From Glandiceps talaboti (lineage: Eukaryota > Hemichordata > Enteropneusta > Spengelidae): a stretch of DNA of 64,000 nt. Under the pieces are notes generated by a model, which was given only the letters and a program-made list of their open reading frames with translations, did not search any database and was not told where the DNA came from. Position numbers and translations under genes: made by a program. Where the stretch lies: contig NC_135556.1 in NCBI RefSeq assembly GCF_964340395.1, positions 3,991,001 to 4,055,000 of the forward strand, given 5' to 3'. Positions 11,951-23,129 of the stretch are shown piece by piece; positions within the stretch are counted from its first letter, which is position 1; each line of letters begins with the position of its first letter.

Positions 11951-13205
11951 CTTTTTTAATTAATTTTCTTTATTTTTAAAGCACCTTTTCTATTCATTAT
12001 TATTCAAAAGTGCTGTACATACAATAGATTTAAAAGCTTGGTAAAATTATCAAACATATAGAGCTGAAAACAAGAGGGTGGTTACATATTTATAAAAAGG
12101 CTAAAATGACAACTTAGTAAAAGACATATGGTAATAAATTAATACAGCTTGTAATATTTTTTAAACAGATGTGTTTTAAGGTCACGTTTAAAAAGTTCAA
12201 CATCAGTGATTAGCTTTAGTTCTCCAGGAATTGAGTTCCATAGCTTTGGTCTGCAAATGGCAAGCACTCTGTCATTTAGTGTGTTATACGATCGAGGTAC
12301 AACAAGATTTTGACTACAGTCGTTACGTAAATTGTAACGAGAATTGTTGGTATATGTGGACGAATCCTGGATATGCAAACTTATGGTGATTTACCATTCA
12401 AAGCCATAAAAACTAGCAAAATTACTTTAAAATCAACTCTTGCCTTGACAGGCAGCCAGTGAAGCTTAATAAGAGATGGTGTTGTTCCATCATACTTTCT
12501 CAAACCCTTTACAACACGTGCGCGTTATTTTGTACTTGCTGCAACCTGTCAAACATTATACTGTGGCATTCCATACAATATGGAGTTTGCATAATCAAGA
12601 TGAGAATTGACTAGAGAATGGACCAATACTTCACAAGCTTTCTGATTCAAATATTTACGAATATGATGGAGATTGTATAAGTTATGATTCACTTTCTTAC
12701 ATCAGTCTTGGTTAACATGAAAAACCATAGAAAGATTTAAATCTAACCAGCCTCCCAGATTGCAGACTTGGTCAACTATTTTGATTCTATTATTTCCAAC
12801 TGTGACATGGTCAAAACTGATTTTGGCAAGTTGTTGCCTGGTTCCAAACAGTATACTACGTCTGTTATACTTTCATTTAGTTTCAATCTATACTTCAACA
12901 TTCAAGTTTGAATATCAGTAATACATTTCTCTACAGAACTTACAATACTAGTTTGATTACATGTATCTGTTCGAGGTGTGAACACTTTTAGTATATCTGC
13001 GTATCATCAGCGTACCCTATGAAGTGATCATATGATATTTAATTGCATTAAATAAAGAACTAGCATAAGCTTTAAAAAGCACTGGTCCAAGGCAGGATCC
13101 CAGTGTGGAACACAAAACTTGAGACCAGCACTATCAGATAAACTTCCAGAAACTGAAACTCGATCATTGAGATCTATTGGCTCGATATGAAGCAATTAAG
13201 CCAAT
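11951..13205 (-). pseudogene. degenerate L2/CR1-like LINE, 3' half of reverse transcriptase
   Basis: The minus strand carries an ordered series of RT signatures, broken by several frameshifts and stops. From 5' to 3' they are CLGPVLFKAYASSLFNAI (about 13,080), GYADDTQIY with the catalytic tetrad intact (codons 13,003-13,014), RLKLNES (12,880), SHLDYANSILYGMPQ (12,600), LRKYDGTTPSLIKLHWLPVK (12,490), NLRNDCSQNLVVPRS (12,310) and PKLWNSIPGELK plus FKRDLKTHLF (12,139-12,260). This is the palm-thumb-C-terminus order of L2/CR1-type elements. The 3' UTR contains GTACAGCACTTTTGAATAAT and ends in an A-rich tail near 11,951. The 5' end is truncated at about 13,205, where a dispersed repeat begins. The element cannot make an intact protein. 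Confidence 0.9.
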
Positions 13206-13206
13206 T

Positions 13207-13460
13207 TAGACTTATTGACAACACTGGCCCGAGTAACCATGACCACACCCCTAACAACTGTGAATGGTTCATATTACAATAAAGATATAAACATGTATGC
13301 AAATTTCCCTAGCAACAAGACCACTCCCATAGCAACAACTAAATAATGGTTTATATTGCAAAGATGAATACTGGGATTGTTAGGCAAGTGAAAAAAAGAT
13401 TCCAAAAATGTATTCAAGTATGCCTAATTAGCAACAAATCTACACTCATAACAGCCAAAT
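13207..13460 (+). repeat. dispersed repeat, tail module
   Basis: GACCACACCCCTAACAAC, ATTACAATAAAGATATAAAC and ATGTATGCA match the tail of the repeat at 841-1,535 almost exactly. The block ends in a GCCAAATAATGGTGTATATG phrase that also occurs, in diverged form, inside the hairpin at 13,807. Confidence 0.65.
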
Positions 13461-13806
13461 AATGGTGTATATGGCCAAGGTAACAATGGGGAACTTGCCA
13501 TGTTGAATGTTGTATATCATGGGAAATGTAAAAATAAATACTAATGAATTGGTATTGTATACAACACTGTTACATTGTTTGCACCTATGAATGATCAATT
13601 CATATTTACCCTGACAATTTTGGGAGGTTGATTTTATCTGTAGCTCCAGATTAGGTATTACATATGATAACCACAGATAATCCCATAGTCCTTTGCATCT
13701 GAGCATGCTCAGTCTGGATATTGCAAGTTCCCTGTTGGGTCGGCTAGGCAAATGAATAAACAACGAAAGTTGAATGCAAATGTGGCCAGCAACAATACAA
13801 TGCAAC

Positions 13807-13886
13807 AGCCAAATGATGGCATATATGGTAAAAGTAACAATAAGGCGCCATATTGTTACCTTTACCTGATATGCTATCATTTGGCT
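13807..13886. repeat. 80-bp near-perfect inverted repeat (hairpin)
   Basis: Two 40-bp arms meet at a central GGCGCC (13,844-13,849). About 35 of 40 positions are complementary, with arm starts AGCCAAATGATGGCATAT and, on the other strand, AGCCAAATGATAGCATAT. There is no loop beyond the palindromic centre. A third, single-arm relative lies at 13,450-13,480. Confidence 0.9.
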
Positions 13887-14209
13887 AGGCTACCAGATAA
13901 ACATAAGCAAACAAAATGCACAGTTTTGCTACAATGCCATTGGCGCTATTTTTTCAGTATATTATCATATATCTTAGACATGTTTACTAATCAAAAGGTG
14001 TATTATTTAATCAGTTGGTGGTCAATCTACTGTCATCAATATCTTGATCTATACAGTCTGACCTAATGTTAATACCATAACAAATGGGAAGAAAAGTACA
14101 AGTTTGTCAACTATTGCTCTACTTCAACTGCCGCAGATTCGCTGTATTCTGATTTGATGTACTTATTCTGAAGTGTTGGGTACAATGGTCACAATTGATT
14201 TTAGGATAT

Positions 14210-14400
14210 ATGTGAGTTAAAGTGGGGTTTTAAACCCTAAAATGCATACATGGCCAATGGGCCGATCATCATGTTGTGAATTCAACGTCATCTACTTATC
14301 CCAAGAGGTATACATAATAAATTTCAGCTCAATTTGTTCAGTAGTTCTGGAATTTTTTGACCAAACAAACACATTTTCAGCATAATAATAAACCTTAGTA
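14210..14400 (-). repeat. dispersed core-repeat element, reverse orientation
   Basis: The reverse complement matches 1,195-1,345: CCAATGGGCCGATCATCATG, TGTGAATTCAACGTCATCTA and AATTTCAGCTCAATTTGTTC mirror the phrases there. Ends are indistinct. Confidence 0.55.
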
Positions 14401-14481
14401 ATTCTGACAGTATTGATCAAAACAGTGACAGTAGTTTTGAAAATGATACCATTTCAGAACAAATAATGACAGAGGAGAACA

Positions 14482-14722
14482 GTTATCTGTATGTTAGAGT
14501 TCTTAGACAAATACTGACAGAAGAAACAGTTATCCCTATCTCAGAGTTGTTAAACAAATACTGACAGGAGAACATGTCAGTTATCTGTATGTTAGAGTTC
14601 TTAGACAAATACTGACAGAAGAAACAGTTATCCCTATCTCAGAGTTGTTAAACAAATACTGACAGGAGAACATGTCAGTTATCTGTATGTTAGAGTTCTT
14701 AGACAAATACTGAGAGAAGAGA
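14482..14722. repeat. 98-bp tandem repeat made of two diverged subunits (47 + 51 bp), about 2.5 copies
   Basis: GTTATCTGTATGTTAGAGTT occurs at 14,482, 14,580 and 14,678. The alternate subunit GTTATCCCTATCTCAGAGTT occurs at 14,529 and 14,627. The alternation shows a subunit duplication followed by duplication of the pair. The 98-bp copies look almost identical. Confidence 0.92.
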
Positions 14723-14732
14723 AGAGAATAAT

Positions 14733-14820
14733 AGAATCCTACACCCCAAATGGGCTGAGATGGAATATCTCACAATAAGTGTGAGATATTCCATCTCAGC
14801 CCTTTTGTGTGTTGGATTCT
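14733..14820. repeat. 88-bp hairpin / possible palindromic MITE
   Basis: Arms 14,752-14,774 and 14,780-14,802 (GGGCTGAGATGGAATATCTC plus ACA, and its reverse complement) pair perfectly over 23 bp around a 5-base loop ATAAG. The pairing continues imperfectly outward to AGAATCC / GGATTCT. No target-site duplication is obvious. Confidence 0.88.
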
Positions 14821-17800
14821 TGTGACAGTCCCTTTTTATGGGAGGAAATCAAGTTAAAACCAGGTTACTATTGATTGAAATTATAACAACACCATGTTTT
14901 GTGTAACTCCGCAAAAACATATACTTATTTCACATTAATAACAACTAATTCCAGATATTATATTGTAATATTGAGAGCAAGTATTAGTATAGGTAGACAA
15001 CCTAAATTTGTAAACACTGTTGCAATATACTTACACAGTGTATGACCGAAAATTCTATGGTTGTTACCGGCGCTCATAAAGGCACAGTACGTGCTCCACG
15101 ATGCTTCATAATGACAATATTATATTGCCATTGCATGCATGTTTACAATTAATTAATTAATATGACGACTTGTAGTCGTTGCCATTTCTCTGGTTGCACT
15201 AAGTCGGTGAGTCACAGGTATGGGTACTGATAAGGTTATAATACGTAACCACTGTGGTTTGATCATTACAAAGTCTGTTGTGAGCTGGTTTGAACCCGAG
15301 TTATTTTTCACCTTTGTCCACATTTGTCCACAGAGCATTGTCTCTGTGGGTGAACAATCGATATAGTCTGAGGGGAATTCTCCGATCATAACGAAAACAT
15401 GATAATCCTTCCTAAATGTTTATCATCTTCGGAGTGGCATAAATGTCAACATGGTTTAACCCTTTAACTGTTATCATCTACTGGGATGTAGGTAGTTCTG
15501 GTTCTACATTACACATTATATTCGTCAATCAATACCTATGCGTACTGACTATGGAACATAATAAACCAATCAACAATAGGTTTATAAAACAAAATTTAAC
15601 TCACACATTCATACAGAGTGTGAGATCAATTTGTTCTCACACTGGCTGTCCCAAACTCTCAGCTTGCAGGAATGCGAGAATTGTTTTACAGTTAATCTTT
15701 GATTCTTAGAGTTGCTCCATGACAATATATACTTACTTAGGCAGATTTAGAATATGAGGAAATGAAGAAATTGGTCAATTAGGACTGGAGACAATAATAA
15801 CGAATCCTTTACATTTATGGAGATCTATCAGAACTTGCCAATACTCCATACATGCACATCTCTGAATAGCAATTATGCAAATTTAAGATGTTTACTGTAC
15901 ATGAGGCTTCCAGCTTACAATGGATATTAAAGTTTTCCTATTTTGATGATCTGCTATCGAAATGTGAATAAAACTGTAATAAGAGAAATCATGTATAGTT
16001 GCTTGTGTATAGGTATGGTATTCTCCCTAGGATAGATTACAAGGACAGTGGGTAATTAGCATAATATTTACAAGTTAATAATAGTGGTAATTTGCATATT
16101 AATGATTTGCACAGGACAGTAGATCAAACTCTTTAGAAGTACAGCAAAAACAAGATAAACAGCCAATTGGGTGGCAAACACAGTGTTTGCACTATTATGT
16201 TTTAGCTACAGTTGGGCAAAACACCAAGGTATTTGGATTGCATAGTCAAAAGCATTACAAAGAATTTTAGTTTTGTAATTAACTGCTGTTTGTGAAAGTT
16301 ATTACCCCTATGGTATATTGCCCCAATATAGGTTTATAATTGGAAATGTTTCTTCCCCAAGGTAAGCTAGTCACAGATGACAAATTTATACAAGCAACAA
16401 GTATTGACTTCTCAAATGAGTGTCTTAAAATCTCTTTGTATAGTTAACACCCTTTGGAAGTGAGTTATTTAGGTCACTATGTGTATTTACTTTGTAATGA
16501 TAGTGTATTATACTTCTCTTGATATAGTATTCCACATTATAGGTTTTGTTTTAGGTCAATAAATGTGTTTACCTTGTAATGATAGTACTGGTCCCAGAGT
16601 TTTACATCACTTTTGGATTAAAAAGTCTGCAAAATTGGGGTCCCAACTGCAAATCTTGGGTTATTCACAAAATCAAGAACTTAATGTCTGTAAAATTAGG
16701 TAATATAACAATGGGGAGGTCAAAATATTAACCAAGAACAGAATTGAAATGATTTGAATTGAATTGGCAAATGAAAAAAACAATACTACTTTTAGATCCA
16801 GTCTTTATTCTACAATGATTAGACAACAAAATTGTTACATGTATACATATCGTTTGTAGTTTACATTTTACCTGTAAACCTTCTAGCTGCACTCCAGGAA
16901 AGTCAAGTCATGTATGACAGCTAGGGCCAACAGGTATATCCTCAACATATTGGGCATAGAAAGCAATTTTCTTGCATAAGTTTAATCGCAAGCATAATAC
17001 CATCATGTTAGTCACGTCCATGTATCTGGTCTAAAACTTAGAGTTTGAAAGTACCCTTTCAGTGCATTCTTCGAACTCCATGACGACTTTGGGCCGTTTG
17101 TTATAGGTAATGTCTAAACTGTTCAAATTTTAGCATGCATAATGTCGGTAAATACATAGCAAGGGGATCCCTTTTAGCTATTACATGATAAACAAATGTA
17201 ATTGAGTAGCGTTATGATTTTAGATAATCATGCACTCTTCCCTTGAGGTTTACTCTAGTTGGTTATATACATTATAAGCACACTTCAGTCAATTATTAAA
17301 AATCAAGCCAACTAGTCATGCCTGTTGTATATTTACATATTGCTAATTTCTTTGAAATCAGGTTTAGAAGCATTATTTTTTATTACTGAATGTTTGTGGT
17401 TAAAAATCATTATTTACTGCATAACTCAAAAACTGTAATACATGTTCATTATAGATTCCATGCTCATGTCTATTATCAGAAACAAGCTATCTTTAGAATC
17501 GTTGACCTTCCACCTTGACCTACAGGCCGGGGTAATTATCAAAATCAAACCAATTCCTGCCTATCACAGACACATTGTAGTGTTTACATATTGCCTATTT
17601 CTTTTAAATCATGTCTACAAGTAAAAGAACTATCGACATGCAAGCATTTAGTTTGGTGCTTTTATTTAATTTTTGCCCATATTTATAGTAAACAATCACT
17701 GTATTTAATACTGCATAACTAAACAACTTCAAAATAGACATTATTCATAGACGATCAAAATTAAGCTATTAATGACATATTGCAGGATGCTTTGTAGCAA

Positions 17801-20282
17801 TTGCATGTGGCGAATGTCTTTTATTAGTTAATGCCATAATGCAGAACCAGATAATACACAACGCATTAATCTTAGTACTGGTATAACAGTTTACTCAATG
17901 ACAGCCATATTTGTCATGAACAATCATGATTTACCAATTAACCTGTATTGCCAGGTTTACTTTAAAATTTAGACAGAGACCTTTGACTTTTGACCTGGAT
18001 CTTCGGGTTCAATTACTGAAATGCAGCAATCCCCTTCATTATCACAGACACTTTGCAGTATTTATTTGTTGCCACCAATTTCATTGAGTGATTTGTCTCT
18101 ATTCAGTCACATTTGAGGGGAGGGAGTATGTGTACTATGAAGACTTGTTGGTATTTTAATACTGTATACTGTGGCACGTATTGACAATTGTGTAATAAAT
18201 TACCCGGTAACCCTCAAATTGCAATGTCAGTCATTGATAAAACTGTGAGTGCAGTAAAATCTTTTGGGTTAACATTTGATATTAAGTATTGTGTTTGACA
18301 AGTGGAAATATTGTGGGGCTTACAAGGATGATTGTGGTGGCCATTAATAAAGTTATAGCACTTTCACATGAAGAGAAGAATGTCCTAAACCTAGATCCAT
18401 GACCCAACACTGATGGCTTTATAATAACGTTGGTAATTCTAGTGGTAACAGAAAACCTATCAGGATATGTAACACAAGACAGAACTGAATGTGTCGCTAT
18501 AAACATATTTTTGGAAAACAGTTAGAAACCTTTAATTATCATGTTTATAGTACTTGACTATCATTTATCATTGTTTATAAAAACGTCTTTTCCATACGTC
18601 TTACAAAAACTGGTTGTTTGACACTGTACATTATATACTATTCTTATTCAAGTAGTGTTTTAACTTGTTATGAGAGACTGTAACAAGAATTGTAATGAAA
18701 TGTTGTTGTTGGATATAATAGCCTCAGTCCAGTCAGTGTGTTGTTGGGCAGTCAAGTCAATATTAATGTATCATAGCAATAAAGTGAGATCATTGGATCG
18801 CTACATTTGTTGTAGATTAAGTGCAGAGAATCGTGAACTTCAAAAATTTACCTCAAACAATTATGATTAGCACCAAAACTGTAAGTCAAGCACTACGAAA
18901 ATAGATATTTTTCCTACATTGGCAGTAAATCTGCAGTGCAGATCTCAGTCCTTAATGAATTATGATTGAGATTCAGATTCACATTGTGATTTTCGTTAGA
19001 TCAGAATATATATAGGACTAGCTTTATATTGTCCTCATGAATCTGATTCTCAAACTGATATACTCCCAGGCTGAGACCATGCAACTATATCATTTTCAGA
19101 ATACACGATCGTCCCATGCTTTACAAGTGGAAGTCCATAAACTCATGATTAGTATCACCTTGAAGCTTATAGTGTAAATGGGCCATCGATGCTCAATCTT
19201 GATATTTCAGGATGTTATCCTTCCATAAAAGCTTTCTGAGATATTAGACATGAGATATTCTCATCAGCAACTATGAGGAAACTACACATCTCAAATTGTG
19301 GTCATAATATGTCACCCAAAATAGTTTAAACTATTTTTCAAATATTAGTGTATTTTCTTTCAAAGAATGAAAGGCAATGGTAAAATTAGATATATATTGT
19401 ATCAAACTACATATACATAAATTTGCCCTGTCCACGTACCGATAAATATAATAGAACAACTAAATGAGAAGCATTGTATAACTCTCAACTCATCATCAAT
19501 ACAGGTGTGCTTAATATTTAAGATTAATGCAAGAAGCCTTTCATTTAGTCATGATCGTTTTCCTGAGTATCACAGACAACTTTAGTAAAAGTAGATTTAT
19601 ATTTCCTGTAAATTATTTCAATATTCATATTTTAAATATTTTATTGTGCATTCAATTTAGTAGACCAACTCTTCTACTTGCATGAAGTACTAGACAATTT
19701 AAACTTTGCTGGCTTGCCAAGTCAGTGGAGACTCTGCTTTCAACAAGACGCCATTATTTTGACTGTTGCTATGGGTATGGTTTTGTTGCAAGTCATACAT
19801 GTGTCCATTATGAATGTTTATCCACATTTTGGCTAATAGTCATAGGCATCATTATCTCCAAGCATGGGTATATATTGACAATGTGTTCTAGACATCTGTA
19901 TCTTTCTATATATAGGTCATGATTAATATTATAATGGCGGGACTCAAAATTAACTTTATACTGACTACTTGTCCATCAGGAAAGTGAACTACAATTGCCA
20001 TAAGGGCAAACCTACTTGCCCACAGTGTATTTCATGATTATCAATCTCTAATAGTTACCAATAGTTCATTACATTTAATTTGTGCATCAGTGTTGGTCGT
20101 CTTGACCTCTGTCCTTTTGTCAACCAGTGTTTAGTTGCTTGGGCTGACTCAAACAGATGAATAGCAGCGCCATCTAAGGGTATTTGCATTAGCATGTTAA
20201 GTGTTTCTGATAAAGACTAGATCGCCAGTCAGATTTCATAATGTTCATACAATTATGATACACCCCTTTCATAGCATGCAGT
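14821..20282. other. gene-free stretch, about 5.5 kb
   Basis: No coding region could be supported. Short open frames (15,153-15,389 minus, 15,443-15,709 plus, 18,282-18,506 minus, 18,670-18,870 plus) have no domain, start context or splice signals that I can defend. Between about 17,270 and 18,130 some phrases recur in diverged form (ATCACAGACAC followed by GCAGTATTTA or GTAGTGTTTA, and TACTGCATAACT), suggesting an old tandem or dispersed repeat. Confidence 0.5.
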
Positions 20283-20815
20283 TCAAAGGGCTAGATATTT
20301 AATAATAATATTTCTGCCACCATTCAAGATGTTATGAAATCTTGCTTTATAATGGAAGAAGAGGAAAGGCCACAACTCTCTCTGAGGTTTATTTCTGATA
20401 TTAGCTGGAGCAGTTTTACTGCTGAAGAATTTCAATTCCTTGTACTGACAATTTACAGTGTCAAAGTCATTATTCATTAAGGGAATTGAAAAGTGTTGAA
20501 TAAACTGTTGTAGTTCATCACTACCATGAACAATCAATTGATCTCTTTCATCTCTTGGCCACAGTGAAATATCAAACACTGTTGATGCTGAAGATGCTGG
20601 TTGATGTAAACGAGTATGAAGTGTAGTATAGATTTTAACCAGACTCCTGATAGTACTGTAGAAATGAGATGACCATTTGGTGCCCATTAAGTTGATTTGT
20701 TTGTTGATGCTCTCATGAAGTGTAGATTTAACCAGACTCCTGATAGCACTGTAGAAATGACTTTCTGGTGCCCATTAAAATGACTGGTTTGTTGATGCTC
20801 CATATGGCACAGCTC
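20283..20815 (-). pseudogene. hAT-like transposase C-terminal fragment
   Basis: The minus-strand frame 20,687 to 20,283 reads MGTKWSSHFYSTIRSLVKIY near its start, then LQQFIQHFSIPLMNN, YKELKFF and LWPFLFFHYKARFHNIL. This spacing recalls the region before the C-terminal dimerisation segment of hAT transposases and the domesticated ZNF862/C17orf113-type proteins. Homology is lost after the NIL block, where the dimerisation motif should follow, so the frame is broken there. Upstream of 20,687 a 98-bp partial duplicate of the same coding stretch (20,717-20,815) continues in a damaged form. The N-terminal zinc finger and the catalytic DDE core are absent. Confidence 0.5.
20619..20815. repeat. 98-bp tandem duplication within the hAT fragment
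   Basis: GAAGTGTAG...TTAACCAGACTCCTGATAG, CACTGTAGAAATGA-type sequence and TGGTGCCCATTAA repeat once with a 98-bp offset (20,619 and 20,717). Differences are a few substitutions and short indels. Confidence 0.85.
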
Positions 20816-20818
20816 ATT

Positions 20819-20872
20819 GTTTCCCATCTACACTGCGTAATGTTGGCTTTGTATGATTTAGTGTGGGGTGGC
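20819..20872 (-). repeat. split direct repeat B2
   Basis: GTTTCCCATCTACACTGCGT...TTTGTATGATTT...AGTGTGGGGTGGC matches 21,112-21,168 with about 90% identity. On the minus strand it forms the 3' edge of the DIRS-order element. Confidence 0.8.
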
Positions 20873-20977
20873 CTGAGGCCATTGTTGTTGATGTGTGTCG
20901 TACTTTTCTATTTTGATTCGCTCGTCATGACTGCCCATAATAAATGTGTCATAGTCAGGGTGGGAGGGTGGGAGATT

Positions 20978-21111
20978 GGTGTCTCAACCCGCCGTGGGGT
21001 GTCACCAGATGTACTTCTTTCTTCTTTATATATATATGCTCATATATACATAATCATTAGGTAAAATGCATATTCATACTAGGTCCACCAATCATCATGC
21101 AGTGTAGACAG
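20978..21111 (-). repeat. split direct repeat A2
   Basis: The segment running from GGTGTCTCAACCCGCCGTGG to CAGTGTAGACAG matches 26,660-26,789 in the same orientation with only small indels. Shared phrases include AGATGTACTTCTTTCTTC, GCTCATATATACATA and CTAGGTCCACCAATCATCA. It directly abuts B1. Confidence 0.9.
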
Positions 21112-21168
21112 TTTCCCAACTACACTGCGTAATGTTGTTTTGTATGATTTAAATTAGTGTGGGGTGGC
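21112..21168 (-). repeat. split direct repeat B1
   Basis: TTTCCCAACTACACTGCGTA, TTTTGTATGATTT and AGTGTGGGGTGGC repeat B2. It starts at the base after A2 ends, as expected for a B1-A2 junction in PAT/Ngaro-type elements. Confidence 0.8.
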
Positions 21169-21481
21169 TGTGTGTGGGAGTCCATTGTCCCCTTCCGTTC
21201 ATCTATCATACTTCACTCCACCCTCCTCTCATTGCCCCTCTCTTCATATCTCACCAACTCACCACACCAAGACCAGTTACTCTACATGGTGTTATAAGCA
21301 CACGGTACAGATTGTTATCATATATTTATTTTCTGTTTTCCTACTACTAACATGTATTCTGGGACGACACAGTTTCTACATTGTATATATATAATAACAC
21401 TTCTAGATCTGCTTACTCTGTTTCTTATTCTGTTCCCCTCTGTCTCTCCCTTTCGAATGTTTTAAAATTTATTTGTCTATT

Positions 21482-21528
21482 TATTTTTATTATTATTATT
21501 ATTATTATTATTTTTTTTTTTTTTAAAG
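21482..21528. repeat. (ATT)n and poly-T tract
   Basis: About nine ATT units run into a homopolymeric T tract, in the presumed 3' untranslated part of the DIRS-order element (minus strand A-rich). Confidence 0.95.
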
Positions 21529-21534
21529 TTGTAC

Positions 21535-22830
21535 TTAAGGATTTTCCTTGCATACTTTTTGTACCTCTGCTAAATTGTTGAAGCTTTCATGTACTTGTTG
21601 TGCCTCACTGATCACCCTTTCTTTGAGTCTCACCGCTGCAGGTGCTGTTGGAGACAACACCTTTGATAACAGCAAGTAGTGCGATGCTATAGATGCGGTC
21701 TTCCATCCCACATGTTGCATAATCTTGGGCATGGTTGATCCTGATTATTAGTGCTAGTGTTATCGCACAAGCACTTTGGAAATTGTGGATTGTCTCCCCC
21801 TCAAAGATTCCTAATTTTGTTAGATGATCTTTAAGCCTTGCATTTGCCGCATTCGTTGAAAGAGCTTCATTGGTAACTTTTCCTTCTTTCGTCGTGGACC
21901 GGAAGAATACACCTGGGTTTAAGTTGATAGTCAACGAGTTTGCCATATCAATATACGAAAGGACTGCCCTAACCGGACATATTTTCTCATCCTCGTTTCT
22001 CATTATTAGGCAACTTCTAGTATTTCCATCCCTTAGTGTTTTCCCCATGCATGGTTTAACAGTAGTCCACCATTCTGCAGACTGGCTATATTTTAATTCT
22101 GTTTTTATGGGCAAAAGATCGCTAGCTCTGTTGCCCGTAAACGCTAGACAAAGGAGCAGTGCTTTATCCCTGGCCAAAATAAATAGCTGAAGTGGGTTTT
22201 AATATTCAGACATCTCTCAATCTTTCGGTCTATTTCTTCCACTATCCTTCTAACCTCCCCTAATGTGATTGGTTTTGCCTGTCTCATTCCTAAGTTTGCC
22301 TTCATTTGTTCTTCAGTTATCGCTTTTAGGTATTGCTTGACTGTCTTATACGCTGCTGGATTCCCTAACCCCAACCTGACATTCCAATCTCCACCTCTTC
22401 CTGTACTTTCAAATATTGATCTTAATTTGTCTGAATTATGAGACAACTGTTTCGAATGCAAGCCTTGTTGGACACTGGCAGCTGTCACTTTTTTCACATC
22501 CCACCACATGTACAACGGTCCGCCCGTCTTTATCTTTATATACAATGTACTAAGAACCAAACTACATCTCTTGGTGATGCAGATGCTAAACTTTTTGGTG
22601 AAATCAAACTTGCCAGGAACCCCTCCATTTCCTCTTGAAGACTTGATTTTTGTTTATTGTATGTTGAGTAATTAGTTGCCCCATATAATTATTTCATTCA
22701 TGCGTTTGTCGATATTATGACCGCATTTCTGGCAGAAGTTATATTCTATGTCGTTGGGATAATGACACTCCCCACACTGCGCTGCTGGCATCCAGAGTTG
22801 TGGGGCACCGCACATCAAAGGCTGTAACAT
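21535..22830 (-). pseudogene. tyrosine recombinase with N-terminal zinc ribbon (frameshifted)
   Basis: The likely start is the ATG at 22,830. Its first 52 codons contain CGECHYPNDIEYNFCQKCG, a CxxC...CxxC zinc-ribbon-like motif, and end at a stop at 22,672. The reading continues in other frames: LASASPRDVVWFLVHC (about 22,550-22,600), CQCPTRLAFETVVS, SDKLRSIFESTGRGGDWNVR, LGNPAAYKTVKQYLKAI (core-binding part), then ARDKALLLCLAFTGNRASDL with the first catalytic Arg. IHNFQSACAITLAL follows, with the His of the HxxR motif present but the expected Arg replaced by Gln. After a frameshift near 21,735 come QHVGWKTASIASHYLLLSKV with the later His and the Tyr nucleophile. Such recombinases integrate DIRS-order circles without target duplication. 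Stops and frameshifts make this copy inactive. Confidence 0.88.
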
Positions 22831-23129
22831 GAACATACATTTGTTTAAATTATTTCTTTATTTCCCTCTATGAGCGTTACTCTATACATGCATATTCAGG
22901 GTTTTTTTTGTTTTTTTTTTCTCTCTCCTACTGTCTGTAGTCCATCTTACAGGCCCATACAGTGAGGGTACTCTTATCCATCCTTTTTTAATTGGGGACT
23001 TCAAATATGTATTCCCCTACTGGGGCCAATTCCACCAACTTCTTTGCTTCCCCTTGCACAATCGGCCACCAGTATTTCATTGGTGACAATTTCGGTATGA
23101 TGAATTATGCCAGACCTTTTTGCTCTTTA
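22831..23129. other. spacer inside the DIRS-order element
   Basis: No coding signal was seen on either strand. It contains a short T-rich tract (22,900-22,920). Confidence 0.4.

Noticed and set aside
13446-14066. Open frames of 144 (minus) and 104 (plus) codons
   Set aside because: They overlap each other and run through the palindrome at 13,807 and a dispersed repeat; no domain.
15153-15709. Frames of 78 (minus) and 88 (plus) codons
   Set aside because: No motif, splice signal or conserved block; within chance expectation for a 64-kb AT-rich window.
18282-18506. 74-codon minus-strand frame with hydrophobic end (SAITLLMATTIILVSPTIF)
   Set aside because: Looks slightly protein-like, but there is no recognisable family, no splice sites and no neighbouring exon.
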